In this document: one piece after another, positions 1 to 8,748 of the stretch | Position numbering within the stretch: the stretch's first letter is position 1 | How the letters are laid out: each line of letters begins with the position of its first letter | DNA from: Nitrogeniibacter mangrovi | GTDB lineage: Bacteria; Pseudomonadota; Gammaproteobacteria; Burkholderiales; Rhodocyclaceae | Direction: 5' to 3' | Assembly (NCBI RefSeq): GCF_010983895.1 | Contig: NZ_CP048836.1 | Span: 1,674,001 to 1,738,000, forward strand | DNA: 64,000 nt | The notes under the pieces: generated by a model | The model's database searches: none | What the model was told of the DNA's origin: nothing | Seen by the model: only the letters and a program-made list of their open reading frames with translations | Position numbers and translations under genes: made by a program

Positions 1-441
1 GAGGTGGCCTTGCAGTGTGCCCGGGCGCTGGTGCTCGACCTGCCGCGCACCCACCAGTCCGGGTACGCGATCCTGCCCCTGTCGCGCCCGCACCAGGACG
101 AGCGCATCCGCGAGGTCGAGGCGTTCATCTGTGCCCGATACGCCGACGATCTGAGCGTGGAGCAACTGGCCGGCAAGGCCTTGATGAGCCCGCGTACCTT
201 CATGCGCCGCTTCAAGGCCGCCACCGGGCGCCTGCCCGGCAACTACCTGCAGGCGCGACGCATCGCGGTGGCGCGCGAGCTGCTCGAGGCCGGGGCGCAG
301 AGCATCCGCGAAGTGAGCGACCGGGTCGGCTACGAGGATCTGGCCTACTTCCGCAAGCTGTTCAAGCGCGAGACCGGCATGACCCCCGCCGAGTACCGGC
401 GCCGCTTTCCGGCGGCGCTCGACGCGCTGGCGCCCGGCTGA
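1..441 (+). CDS. GlxA-type AraC family transcriptional regulator, C-terminal part
   Basis: Only the last 146 codons are present; the open frame runs off the left edge, so the start is outside the window. The visible part begins with the linker typical of GlxA-type regulators (CARALVLDLPR...GYAILP), which in that family follows a DJ-1/PfpI-like domain. It is followed by the AraC DNA-binding domain with two helix-turn-helix units, around residues 50-77 (SVEQLAGKALMSPRTFMRRF) and 101-135 (REVSDRVGYEDLAYFRKLFKRETG, then the PAEYRRRF ending). The regulated genes cannot be inferred. The next gene starts about 140 bases downstream on the same strand. Confidence 0.88.
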   Translation, partial: EVALQCARALVLDLPRTHQSGYAILPLSRPHQDERIREVEAFICARYADDLSVEQLAGKALMSPRTFMRRFKAATGRLPGNYLQARRIAVARELLEAGAQSIREVSDRVGYEDLAYFRKLFKRETGMTPAEYRRRFPAALDALAPG

Positions 442-582
442 GCGCGCCGCGCCCGGGATTGACGTCACGGTGACGCTGGCATAGCGTGAGATCGACGATT
501 CGATGGGGAGGGGGGCTCGTGTGTCTGTTCCTGTCTGCGCGGCCGGAGGGGCTCGCGGATCGGTTCGGTGGGGCAACGACCG

Positions 583-3290
583 ATGAGTGACGCACGCGGA
601 CGCACCGGGCAGGATCGAATCGGTGCGCCCCCCTTCGCATGCCCGGCCGCAGGGGTGGCGGAGCGTCTCGGCACCTCTGCCGAGACCGGCCTGAGCACCG
701 CGGAGGTCGCGGCGCGGCGCGCGCGTTACGGCCCCAACCGGCTGCGGCGGCAGAAGCCGCGCAGCGCCATCGCCATCCTCGCGCACCAGTTCAAGAGCAT
801 CATCGTCTGGCTGCTCGCCGTGGCCGCCGGCTCGGCCTTCGCCCAAGGGGATCTGGTCGATGGCGCCGCGATCGTGGTCGTGCTGCTGATCAACGGCGCC
901 ATCGGCTTCTTCACCGAACTGCATGCGGCGCGTTCCATGGAGGCGCTGTTCAGCTTCGCCGAGCTGCGCACCCGGGTGCGCCGTGACGGTGCGGTCAAGA
1001 TGATCGAAGCGCGCGAGCTGGTGCCCGGCGACGTCGTGATCCTGGAGGCCGGCGATGTGGTCACCGCCGATCTGCGCCTGCTCGCGGCCTCCAACCTGCA
1101 GTGCGACGAATCCGTCCTGACCGGAGAATCGATGGCGGTGGGCAAGGACGTGGCGGCGGTGGCGGCCGATACCGTGCTCGGCGACCGCAGCTGCATGGTG
1201 TTCAAGGGCACCGCGGTCACCCAGGGCGCGGGGGAGGCCATCGTCGTGGCCACCGGCATGGCCTCCGAGATCGGCCGCATCAGCGGCCTGGTGCAGGCGG
1301 CCCAGGCCGAAGCCTCGCCCATGGAGCGCCGTCTCGAACGCCTGGGCTACCGGCTCATCTGGCTGACCCTGGCGCTGGCAGTGGTGGTCATCGCCCTGGG
1401 CACGCTGCGCGGTCACGGGCTTGCCGACATGATCCAGACCGGAGTCGCGCTGGCGGTGGCGGCGGTGCCCGAAGGGCTGCCCGTGGTCGCCACCCTGTGC
1501 CTGGCGCGCGGCATGTGGCGCATGGCGCGGCGCAACGCGCTGGTCAACCGGCTCTCCTCGGTGGAGACGCTGGGCGCGACCACGCTGATCCTGACCGACA
1601 AGACCGGCACCCTGACCGAGAACCGCATGCGTGTCGCGCGCTACCTGCTCGCGGACCGGGATCTGCGTGTGGCTGCGGACACGCCGCTGCAACCGGGGGC
1701 CGACGCGGCGCTCGGCTGGGCCCTGCGCATCGGCGCGCTGTGCAACAACGCCGATCTGGGCGCGGAGGCGGTGGCAGGCACCGGCGACCCGATGGAGCTG
1801 GCACTGCTCCAGGTCGCCCGCGATGCGGGCCTGGACCGGGCGGTGCTGCGTGGCGAACACCCGGAGGTGGCCGAACACGCCTTCGATCCGGCACGCCGCA
1901 TGATGGTGACCGTCCACGCCCGCGACGAGGGCTACCTGTATGCCGCCAAGGGGGCGCCGGAAGAGACCCTCGCGCATTGCACGCAGGTGTGGGGCGCGGA
2001 CGGACCGGCACCGCTGCCGGCAGCGCAGCGGGCGCAGTGGCTGCAACGGGCGCACGCGGCGGCCAGCGACGGGCTCCGGAGTCTCGCCCTGGCCATGAAG
2101 CGCTCGGCACGCGCCGACGACGATCCCTACGACGGCCTCACGCTGGTGGCGCTGGTGTGTCTGGCGGACCCGCTGCGCCCGAACGTGCCGGCGACCATCG
2201 CCGCGTGTCGCGACGCGGGCATCCGGGTGGTCATGATGTCCGGCGACCATGCCGGCACGGCGGTGCGCATCGCGCGCGAAGCCGGCCTCTGCGATGAGGC
2301 CCCGGTGGTGGTCGAGGGGCGCGAGCTGGTCGATTTCGATCCGGCCACCGCGCCGCCCGAGATGCTGGCCCGGGTGCGCGCGGCCGAGGTCTTCGCGCGG
2401 GTCGCGCCGGAGACCAAGCTGGCCGTGGTCTCGGTGTTCCAGGGCGATGGCCAGATCGTCGCCATGACCGGCGACGGCGTGAACGACGCGCCCGCGCTCC
2501 GGCAGGCCGACATCGGCGTCGCCATGGGTGCGCGCGGCACCCAGGTGGCGCGCGAGGCGGCGCACATGGTGCTCAAGGACGACGATCTGGCCACCATCGT
2601 CGAGGCGGTGCGCCAGGGGCGGGTGATCTTCGACGACATCCGCAAGTTCGTCGTCTACCTGATGTCGTGCAACCTGTCCGAGGTGCTGGTGGTCGGGCTG
2701 GCCGTCGGCGGCGGCCTGCCGGTGCCGCTGCTGCCCTTGCAGATCCTCTATCTGAACCTGGTGACCGACGTGTTTCCGGCGTTCGCGCTGGGGCTGGGCG
2801 AGGGCGCCCCCGGGGTGATGCGGCGGCCGCCGCGCGATCCGGCCGAGCCCATCGTCGGCGCGGCCCAGTGGCGGCGCATCGTCCTGCTCGGGGGGTGATC
2901 ACGGCGACGACGCTGGCGGTCTTCGCGCTGGCGCTGTTCAGGCTCGCGCTGGTACCCGCGCAGGCGGTCACCATGGCCTTCGTGACCCTGGCGCTGGCCC
3001 AGCTGTGGCACGTGTTCAACATGCGCGAGGCCGGCAGCGGGTGGCTGGCGAACGAGGTGAGCCGCAACCCCTATGTGTGGGGCGCGGTGGCGCTGTGCCT
3101 GGCCTTGATCGGCGCGGCGCTGGGGTGGCCCGCCCTGTCGGCGCTGTTGCAGCTGCCGTCCCCCGGCGGAGCCGGCCTGGCGCTGGCGGTGGCGGCGAGC
3201 TTCGTGCCGCTGGGGGTGGGGCAGTGGCTGCTGGCCGGCGATGCCCGGGCGCGCCGGCGCGCCGCCGGGCGAGGGGGCGGCCCGGCATGA
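583..3290 (+). pseudogene. P2-type cation-transporting ATPase, single frameshift near the C-terminus
   Basis: Membrane cation pump of the P-type superfamily. With the ATG at 583 as start, the actuator TGES motif lies at residues 180-183, the P2-type membrane motif PEGLP near 296, the phosphorylated Asp of DKTGT at 339, and TGDGVND at 629-635. The frame then stops at 2896-2898 inside the membrane domain (...IVLLGG, stop). The missing C-terminal helices (VITATTLAVFALALF... LAQLWHVFNMRE) continue in another frame to 3290. The break lies at a run of six G (about 2891-2896); a seventh G would restore one frame of about 900 residues. PEGLP and the SVETLGATTLILTDKTGT context resemble Ca2+-type P2A pumps, but the ion is not determined. 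A GTG at 568 is an alternative start. Either a true inactivating mutation or a base missing from the sequence. Confidence 0.85.
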
Positions 3291-3300
3291 GCCGGGTCGG

Positions 3301-4077
3301 CTACTTCTCCACGAAGGCGCGTTCGATCACGTAGTCGCCCGGCTCGCCGATGCGCGGCGAGATCTCGAAGCCGACGCTGTCGAGCATGTCGCAGCAGTCC
3401 TGCAGCATGGCGGGGCTGCCGCAGATCATGGCGCGATCGACGGTGTGATCGAGCGGCGGCAGACCGGTCTCCTTCATGAGCTTGCCGCTCATGATGGCGT
3501 CGGTGAGGCGGCCGTTGTTGCGGTAGGGCTCGCGGGTCACGGTGGGGTAGTAGATGAGCTGGTCGCGCACCGCCTCGCCGAAGAATTCGTTGTTCGGCAG
3601 CTCCTGCTCGATGAACTCGGCGTAGGCGAGCTCGTTGATCTGGCGCACGCCGTGGATCAGCACCACCTTCTCGAAGCGCTCGTAGGTCTCCGGGTCCTGG
3701 ATCACGCTCAGGAACGGGGCCAGACCGGTGCCGGTGGACATCAGGTACAGGTTGCGGCCCGGGCGCACGTCGTGCAGCACCAGGGTGCCGGTCGGCTTGC
3801 GGCTGACGATGATCGGGTCGCCCGGCTTGAGGTGCTGCAGGCGCGAGGTGAGCGGCCCGTTCGGCACCTTGATGCTGAAGAATTCCAGGTGCTCTTCATA
3901 GTTCGGGCTGGCGATGCTGTAGGCGCGCGTCAGCGGACGGCCTTCCTGTTGCAGACCGATCATCACGAACTGACCGTTCTCGAAGCGCAGGCCGCGATCC
4001 CGCGTGGTGCGGAAGCTGAACAGGGTGTCGTTCCAGTGATGAACGCTGAGGACGCGTTCGGTGCCCAAAGTGCTCAT
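3301..4077 (-). CDS. fpr: ferredoxin--NADP+ reductase
   Basis: FAD enzyme of 258 residues that exchanges electrons between NADP(H) and ferredoxin or flavodoxin in the cytoplasm. The FAD-binding RAYS motif is at residues 51-54, the pyrophosphate-binding STGTGLAPF stretch lies in the NADP half, and the protein ends AFVEK, the C-terminus typical of the bacterial subclass. The start at 4077 is supported by GGAGA seven bases upstream on the minus strand; longer open frame upstream lies within the divergent regulator. It is divergent from a LysR gene, the arrangement known for fpr and finR in Pseudomonas, which suggests induction by redox or superoxide stress. Confidence 0.95.
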   Translation of the reverse strand: MSTLGTERVLSVHHWNDTLFSFRTTRDRGLRFENGQFVMIGLQQEGRPLTRAYSIASPNYEEHLEFFSIKVPNGPLTSRLQHLKPGDPIIVSRKPTGTLVLHDVRPGRNLYLMSTGTGLAPFLSVIQDPETYERFEKVVLIHGVRQINELAYAEFIEQELPNNEFFGEAVRDQLIYYPTVTREPYRNNGRLTDAIMSGKLMKETGLPPLDHTVDRAMICGSPAMLQDCCDMLDSVGFEISPRIGEPGDYVIERAFVEK

Positions 4078-4177
4078 GCGTGTTCTCCGTTGGGGTTTGG
4101 GGGTTGGCAACAGTCTAAGCATGCGCCTATATTTACAAAAGCGAATTGTTTTAATATCGGAAATCGATTTTTCAAAT
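4078..4177. promoter_or_regulatory. divergent fpr / LysR control region
   Basis: This 100-base AT-rich gap separates the two divergent start codons and must hold both promoters. A perfect 10-base palindrome AAATCGATTT (4161-4170) ends seven bases before the LysR start, a position suited to autoregulation. No clear -35/-10 pair was found by eye for either side. Confidence 0.5.
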
Positions 4178-5104
4178 ATGAAAACCACGTTGCGGCAGTT
4201 GGAGGTGTTTTTCGAGGTGGCGCGCCTGGGCCGCGTGTCCGATGCGGCGAAAAGCCTGTCCATGTCGCAATCGGCGGCCAGCGCGGCGCTGGGGGAACTG
4301 GAGCGCCAGTTCGACGTGCGCCTGTTCGACCGCATCGGCCGCAGCGTGCGTCTGAATGCGCTCGGAGAGCAGTTGCTGCCCATGGCCGCGGAGCTGCTGG
4401 CGCGGGTGCGCGAGGTCGAAACCCTGCTCGGCGGCGAGCGTGAGCCGGGGCATCTGCGGGTGGGGGCCACGCTCACCATCGGCAACTATCTGGCGACCCT
4501 GATCGTGGCCGACTACCTGCAGCGTTTTCCGAGCGCGCGCGCCGACCTGCATGTCCACAACACCGCCCGCATCGTCGAGCGCCTGCTCGCCTACGAGCTC
4601 GACATCGGCCTGATCGAGGGCGCCTGCAACCACGCCGACCTGGAGGTGGAGCACTGGGTGGCCGACGAGCTGGTGGTGTTCTGCGCGCCGGGCCATCCGC
4701 TGGCGGGGCGCACCGATGTCGACCTGTCGGCGCTGGCCGGGGCCGACTGGATCCTGCGCGAGCCGGGCAGCGGCACCCGGTCCACCTTCGAGCATGCCAT
4801 GCGCCATGTGTGGCCCACGCTCAACATCCGCCTCGAACTGGAACACACCGAGGCCATCAAGCGTGCCGTGGAGGCGGGCCTGGGCCTGGGCTGCATCTCG
4901 CGCCTGGCGCTGCGCGACGCCTTCCGGCGCGGCTCGCTGGTGCCGGTCGAGGTGCCGGCGCTCGATCTGAAGCGCGCCTTCTCCTTCGTGTGGCACCGGC
5001 ACAAGTTCCGCACCCCGGGCATGCAGCGCTTCATCGCCCTGTGCCGAGGCATGACCGAAGGCGTCGCGCGCAGCGACGAGATCGCCTTGGCGCCGGTGCC
5101 CTGA
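4178..5104 (+). CDS. LysR family regulator, FinR-like, divergent from fpr
   Basis: A 308-residue LysR-type regulator. Residues 1-60 form the winged helix-turn-helix (LRQLEVFFEVARLGRVSDAA, then SQSAASAALGELERQFDVRLFDR), followed by the periplasmic-binding-protein-like effector domain. The start at the ATG of 4178 is chosen because MKTTLRQLEVF is the normal LysR N-terminus; the open frame extends upstream only into the divergent promoter region. Its position back to back with fpr is like FinR of Pseudomonas putida, which activates fprA under oxidative stress. By analogy it probably controls fpr, but this is inferred from position only. Confidence 0.88.
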   Translation: MKTTLRQLEVFFEVARLGRVSDAAKSLSMSQSAASAALGELERQFDVRLFDRIGRSVRLNALGEQLLPMAAELLARVREVETLLGGEREPGHLRVGATLTIGNYLATLIVADYLQRFPSARADLHVHNTARIVERLLAYELDIGLIEGACNHADLEVEHWVADELVVFCAPGHPLAGRTDVDLSALAGADWILREPGSGTRSTFEHAMRHVWPTLNIRLELEHTEAIKRAVEAGLGLGCISRLALRDAFRRGSLVPVEVPALDLKRAFSFVWHRHKFRTPGMQRFIALCRGMTEGVARSDEIALAPVP

Positions 5105-5319
5105 AGGGGGTGCGGAGCGCGTGCCTTGCGCCGGATCAAGTATTTGCGCATCGGTGAAAGAATCATGATTTTCGCGATGCCGTTTTCATGACAACGGTGA
5201 TGCGCGGTTCGTGAGTCTGCGGATGGCGGGGCGCCGCGGCGCGGCGATGATTGAAGCGGATGTGGCCTCCCGGCCCGTCCGCTTGTTTCATCCCACTCAA
5301 ATCCATGGAGGAAGACACC

Positions 5320-5394
5320 ATGCAATGGACTGATCCGGCCTACTGCGACATTCGTCTGGGCTTCGAAGTGACCGCTTACGTCTACGTACGCTGA
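5320..5394 (+). CDS. pqqA: PQQ precursor peptide PqqA
   Basis: A 24-residue ribosomal precursor of pyrroloquinoline quinone. The peptide is MQWTDPAYCDIRLGFEVTAY plus VYVR. It contains the Glu16-x3-Tyr20 pair (EVTAY) that PqqE cross-links in known systems, and MQW at the start is typical of PqqA. A strong ribosome site GGAGGA (5307-5312) precedes the ATG by seven bases. It lies 94 bases upstream of pqqD. Only Glu16 and Tyr20 become the cofactor in the known pathway. The ending YVYVR differs from the common tail of other PqqA peptides. Confidence 0.95.
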   Translation: MQWTDPAYCDIRLGFEVTAYVYVR

Positions 5395-5488
5395 GCCGTG
5401 TCCGGGGCGGCCCGGTGACCCCGGGCACGCCCCGTGAAGCCGGCGGGGGCGGCCATCCCGTCCCCGCGTCGATGAAGGAGACAAGACC

Positions 5489-5782
5489 ATGAGCGACCTG
5501 ACCCTGCCCGAGGCGCAGGACCGTTTCGAGATCAACCCGATGTACCTGTTCCGCTGGGAGGCGACGCAGCAGGCCCATGTGCTGCTCTACCCGGAGGGCA
5601 TCGTCAAGCTCAACGAGACCGCCAGCGAGATCATCAAGCGCTGCGACGGTGCGCGCACCGTCGAGGCGATGGTGGCCGAGCTGCAAACCCTGTTCGAAGG
5701 CGACAAGCAGGCGATCGCCGAAGGCGTCTACAAGTTTCTGGAGGTGTTCCGTGCCAAAGGATGGATCCGTCGTCAGGCTTGA
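5489..5782 (+). CDS. pqqD: PQQ biosynthesis peptide chaperone PqqD
   Basis: A 97-residue PqqD protein, the RiPP recognition element that binds PqqA and presents it to the radical-SAM enzyme PqqE. Family features are visible: FRWEATQQAHVLLYPEGIVKLNETASEIIKRCDG, then a C-terminal helical part (ELQTLFEG...VYKFLEVFRAKGWI). AAGGAG (5475-5480) lies eight bases before the ATG. It follows pqqA directly, whereas most characterised operons have pqqB and pqqC between them; those two genes are absent from this window. Its end overlaps pqqE by 32 bases, implying translational coupling. Confidence 0.95.
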   Translation: MSDLTLPEAQDRFEINPMYLFRWEATQQAHVLLYPEGIVKLNETASEIIKRCDGARTVEAMVAELQTLFEGDKQAIAEGVYKFLEVFRAKGWIRRQA

Positions 5783-6908
5783 CGGCAAAGGCCAGCCCCT
5801 GTGGCTGGTGCTGGAGCTGACCTACCGCTGCCCGCTCAAGTGCCCGTGGTGCAGCAACCCGGTCGATTATGAAGGCTGCCACGACAAGGAGCTGTCCACC
5901 GACGAGTGGAAGCGCGTGCTGCGTGAAGGGCGCGAACTGGGCGCCCTGCAGCTGGGTTTCACCGGCGGCGAGCCGATGCTGCGCGACGACCTGGAGGAAT
6001 TGGTCGGCGAGGCGAGCCGGCTGGGCTACTACACCAACCTGATCACCTCCGGCGTGGGCCTCAACGAGACGCGCCTCAAGGCGCTCAAGGCGGCCGGCCT
6101 CAACCAGATCCAGCTCTCCTTGCAGTCGAGCGACCGCGAGCTGACCGATACCCTGGTGGGCGCGCGTACCTTCGATCGCAAGATCGAGGTGGCCCGCGGG
6201 ATCAAGGCCCACGGCTTCCCGATGGTGCTCAACGTGCCGGTGTTCCGCCAGAACGCCGACCAGACCGCCGAGATCCTCGCGCTGGCCGAAGACATCGGCG
6301 TCGACTACCTCGAATTCGCCAACATCCAGTACTACAACTGGGCGATGCTCAACCGCGAGGAACTGCTGCCCAGCCGCGCGCAGCTCGAGCGTGCCGAGCG
6401 GGCGGTGCAGGAAGCGCGCGAGCGCATCGGCGACAAGATGACCATCTACTTCGTCATCCCCGACTATTTCGAGGAACGGCCCAAGGCGTGCATGAACGGC
6501 TGGGGCTCGATCCACCTGACCATCGCCCCCGACGGCGCCGCGCTGCCGTGCCAGGAAGCGCGCCTGATCAAGACCCTGGACTTCCCCACCGTGCGCGAGA
6601 AACCGCTCGCCTGGCTGTGGCACGAGTCGCCCAGCTTCCAGAAATTCCGCGGCGACAGCTGGATGCCGCAGCCGTGCCGCTCGTGCGACGAGAAGGAGAC
6701 CGACTTCGGTGGCTGCCGCTGCCAGGCCTTCCTGCTCACCGGCGATGCCGCCAGCACCGACCCGGCCTGCGCCAAGTCGCCGCAGCATCATCTGATCACC
6801 GACGCGGTGGCGCGCGCCAACGACCCGAAGCGCACGCTCAAGCCGCTGCTCATGCGCACCGAGCGTACGGCGCGCGAGCTGATGGAGGTCGAGTCCGATG
6901 CCCATTGA
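5751..6908 (+). CDS. pqqE: PqqA peptide cyclase PqqE (radical SAM, SPASM)
   Basis: Radical S-adenosylmethionine enzyme that forms the Glu-Tyr carbon-carbon bond in PqqA. Starting at GTG 5751 (GGAGGT five bases upstream, inside pqqD), it has 385 residues. The radical-SAM cluster motif is C27-PLK-C31-PW-C34. The C-terminal SPASM part has the expected cysteines, including ALPCQEARL, PQPCRSCDEKETDFGGCRCQAF and DPACAKSP. Length and motifs are those of a functional PqqE. It overlaps pqqD by 32 bases and is followed closely by a REP-type hairpin. Confidence 0.96.
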   Translation: MPKDGSVVRLDGKGQPLWLVLELTYRCPLKCPWCSNPVDYEGCHDKELSTDEWKRVLREGRELGALQLGFTGGEPMLRDDLEELVGEASRLGYYTNLITSGVGLNETRLKALKAAGLNQIQLSLQSSDRELTDTLVGARTFDRKIEVARGIKAHGFPMVLNVPVFRQNADQTAEILALAEDIGVDYLEFANIQYYNWAMLNREELLPSRAQLERAERAVQEARERIGDKMTIYFVIPDYFEERPKACMNGWGSIHLTIAPDGAALPCQEARLIKTLDFPTVREKPLAWLWHESPSFQKFRGDSWMPQPCRSCDEKETDFGGCRCQAFLLTGDAASTDPACAKSPQHHLITDAVARANDPKRTLKPLLMRTERTARELMEVESDAH

Positions 6909-6931
6909 GCCGGCAAACGAACAGCGGTACG

Positions 6932-7000
6932 GTAGGTCGGACTTCAGTCCGACAGACAACGCCTGCCCGGAAGTCGCTGTCGGACTGAAGTCCGACCTAC
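6932..7000. repeat. REP-type double hairpin after pqqE
   Basis: Two 24-base arms (6932-6955 and 6977-7000) are perfect inverted copies starting GTAGGTCGGACTTCAG. Each arm is itself a hairpin (GTCGGACT / AGTCCGAC). The element sits 23 bases after the pqqE stop and its right border reads CTACGTGGC (6997-7005), the same 9 bases found at the right flank of the IS110 insertion near 58.36 kb. Such elements commonly act as transcript-stabilising or attenuating structures. Confidence 0.85.
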
Positions 7001-7032
7001 GTGGCGGCCATCGTGCTGCCGATGGATGCGGG

Positions 7033-7173
7033 GTGAATCATCACCCCCCTGCCACGCAGTCGGCCAACCCGGCCGCCGCGCGTTTCACCCTGCTCGACCC
7101 GGCGCCGGTGACGGTGGCCTGCGGCTTCGCGCTGACGGCACTGCTGGCGTTCGCGCTGCGTACCCTGGGCTGA
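7033..7173 (+). CDS. small hydrophobic protein, function unknown
   Basis: Candidate 46-residue protein with a GTG start at 7033; the frame is open further upstream but only through the REP element, so a longer form is unlikely. The C-terminal half is one predicted membrane helix (PVTVACGFALTALLAFALRTLG). It ends nine bases before the next membrane-protein gene and shares its strand, so it may be co-translated with it. No family was recognised and the ribosome site is weak. Confidence 0.5.
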   Translation: MNHHPPATQSANPAAARFTLLDPAPVTVACGFALTALLAFALRTLG

Positions 7174-7182
7174 GGAGGGCAC

Positions 7183-7689
7183 ATGGACGGCACCCTCCTC
7201 GAGATCCTCGCTCGCTGGGCGCATCTGCTCGGCGCCCTGGTGTGGATCGGCCACAACTACGCCACCGCGGTCAACCGGCCGCGCTACGCGCCGCTCGACC
7301 CCACCGATCTGGCCGACCCGGACAGCCCGCGCCAGCAGGCGCTGCTCGCCCGCGAGCACGGCACCTTCCGCTACGCCTCGCTGGTGGTGCTGGGCAGCGG
7401 GCTGCTCATCCTCTGGCATCGCGGCTGGCTGCTCGACGCGCTCACCCTGCGGGGCAGCCTGGCGCCGCTGGGCGTGGGCATGTGGCTGGGCATGCTCATG
7501 GTCGCCAACCTGTGGCTGGTGCTGTGGCCCAACCAGAAACGCGTGCTCGGCTTCGTGCGCGCGCCGCTCGATGCGCGTCTGCGCGCCTCGCGCATCACCT
7601 TCCTCTCCGCCCGGGTCAACACCCTGCTGTCGATCCCGGTGGTGTTCTTCATGGCGGCCGGTGTCCATGGACTGTCCCTGTTCGGCTGA
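7183..7689 (+). CDS. membrane protein resembling the urate-oxidase N-terminal (Urate_ox_N) domain
   Basis: A 168-residue integral membrane protein with about four hydrophobic segments. The N-terminus (EILARWAHLLGALVWIGHNYA, then VNRPRYAPLD) resembles the membrane domain found at the N-terminus of PuuD-type urate oxidases, where conserved histidines and WIG are typical. GAGGAGG lies just before the ATG at 7183. It stands between pqqE and a SerC-like gene. Role unknown; a haem- or quinone-associated membrane function is a guess from the family resemblance. Confidence 0.62.
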   Translation: MDGTLLEILARWAHLLGALVWIGHNYATAVNRPRYAPLDPTDLADPDSPRQQALLAREHGTFRYASLVVLGSGLLILWHRGWLLDALTLRGSLAPLGVGMWLGMLMVANLWLVLWPNQKRVLGFVRAPLDARLRASRITFLSARVNTLLSIPVVFFMAAGVHGLSLFG

Positions 7690-7743
7690 CGGCGGGGCGC
7701 GGCCGGTGGGGGCGGCTACAGTTTCTCCGCCGCCAGCGGCCCC

Positions 7744-8748
7744 GTGCCCGTCGAGGTGCGTCAGGCGGTCGCCCACGACTGCCTCGGCGGCGCCGACGCC
7801 CGCTCCCTGCTCAGCCTGCCGTTCACCGCGCCGCAGTACCGCGCCCTGCAGGCGGACGTGGATGCCAGCCTGCGCCGCCTGCTCGACATTCCGCCCCGGT
7901 TTCGTCTCCTGTTCCTGCCCGGCGGCGCCACCGCCCAGTTCGCGGCGGTGCCGCTCAACCTGCTGCCGCCGGCGGGGCGGGCCGCCTATGTCGTCACCGG
8001 GCACTGGTCGCGCCGGGCGGCCGAGGAGGCCGCGAGTCATGGACGGATCGAGCGGATCGGGCCGGAGGCGATGGCACGGGCCGAAGGCGCCGCCTACGTC
8101 CACATCACCACCAACGAGACCGCCGACGGCTGCCAGTACCGCGCCTGGCCCGAGGTTGACGCCCCGCTGGTGGCGGACATGACCTCCGATCTGCTCACCC
8201 GGCCCATCGATTTCTCGCGCCTCGCGCTCGGCTATGCCGCCACCCAGAAGACCATCGGCGTGCCGGGGCTGACCGTGGTGATCGTGCGCGAGGACCTGCT
8301 CGGTCGGGCGCGGGCCTACACGCCCCGGGTGCTCGACTACACACGCCAGGCCGAGGCCGACTCGCGCCTGAACACGCCGCCGGTGTTTCCCATGGGCGTG
8401 GCCCGCCACATGCTCGACTGGATCGAGGCCACCGGCGGGGTGGCGGCGGTGGCCGAGCGCATCGAGCGCCATGGCGCGGCGGTGTACGGCGCCCTCGAGG
8501 CCAGCCCCGGCCGTTACCGGGTACCGGTGACGCCCGCCTGGCGCTCGCGGGTCAATCCCTGTTTTCAGCTCGCCGAGCCGGCGCACACCGAGCATTTCCT
8601 GGCGGCGGCCGCCGACGCGGGCCTGCACGAGCTGCGCGGCCACCCCCGGAGCGGGGGCGTGCGGGTGAGCCTGTATCCCGGCCTCGAGACCGCGGCGGTC
8701 GACGCGCTGGTGGGCTTCATCCGCGCCTTCGCCGCCGCGGGCACATGA
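7744..8748 (+). CDS. SerC-like class V aminotransferase (PLP enzyme)
   Basis: Fold-type I PLP enzyme related to phosphoserine aminotransferase: FRLLFLPGGATAQFAAVP, YVHITTNETADGCQY, VADMTSDLLTRPID and the PLP-Lys region YAATQKTIGVPG (Lys169 from GTG 7744). Sequence just upstream in the same frame (7714-7743) encodes YSFSAASGP, matching the SerC N-terminal YNFSAGP motif, yet no in-frame start codon precedes it. A GTG at 7706 would be in frame if one G were added to the G-run 7708-7712. The true N-terminus is therefore probably near 7706. TAD replaces the usual TIH near the PLP site, so the substrate may not be phosphoserine. It overlaps the next gene by four bases (ATGA). Confidence 0.8.
   Translation: MPVEVRQAVAHDCLGGADARSLLSLPFTAPQYRALQADVDASLRRLLDIPPRFRLLFLPGGATAQFAAVPLNLLPPAGRAAYVVTGHWSRRAAEEAASHGRIERIGPEAMARAEGAAYVHITTNETADGCQYRAWPEVDAPLVADMTSDLLTRPIDFSRLALGYAATQKTIGVPGLTVVIVREDLLGRARAYTPRVLDYTRQAEADSRLNTPPVFPMGVARHMLDWIEATGGVAAVAERIERHGAAVYGALEASPGRYRVPVTPAWRSRVNPCFQLAEPAHTEHFLAAAADAGLHELRGHPRSGGVRVSLYPGLETAAVDALVGFIRAFAAAGT

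Noticed and set aside
6898-7173. A 91-residue protein starting at the end of pqqE
   Set aside because: Its first half would be translated from the REP hairpin; the GTG at 7033 after the REP is more reasonable.
7744-8748. SerC-like gene as the true serC of serine biosynthesis
   Set aside because: The N-terminus lacks a usable start, the TNETIHG-type motif is altered to TNETADG, and its neighbours are pqq genes rather than ser or aro genes.
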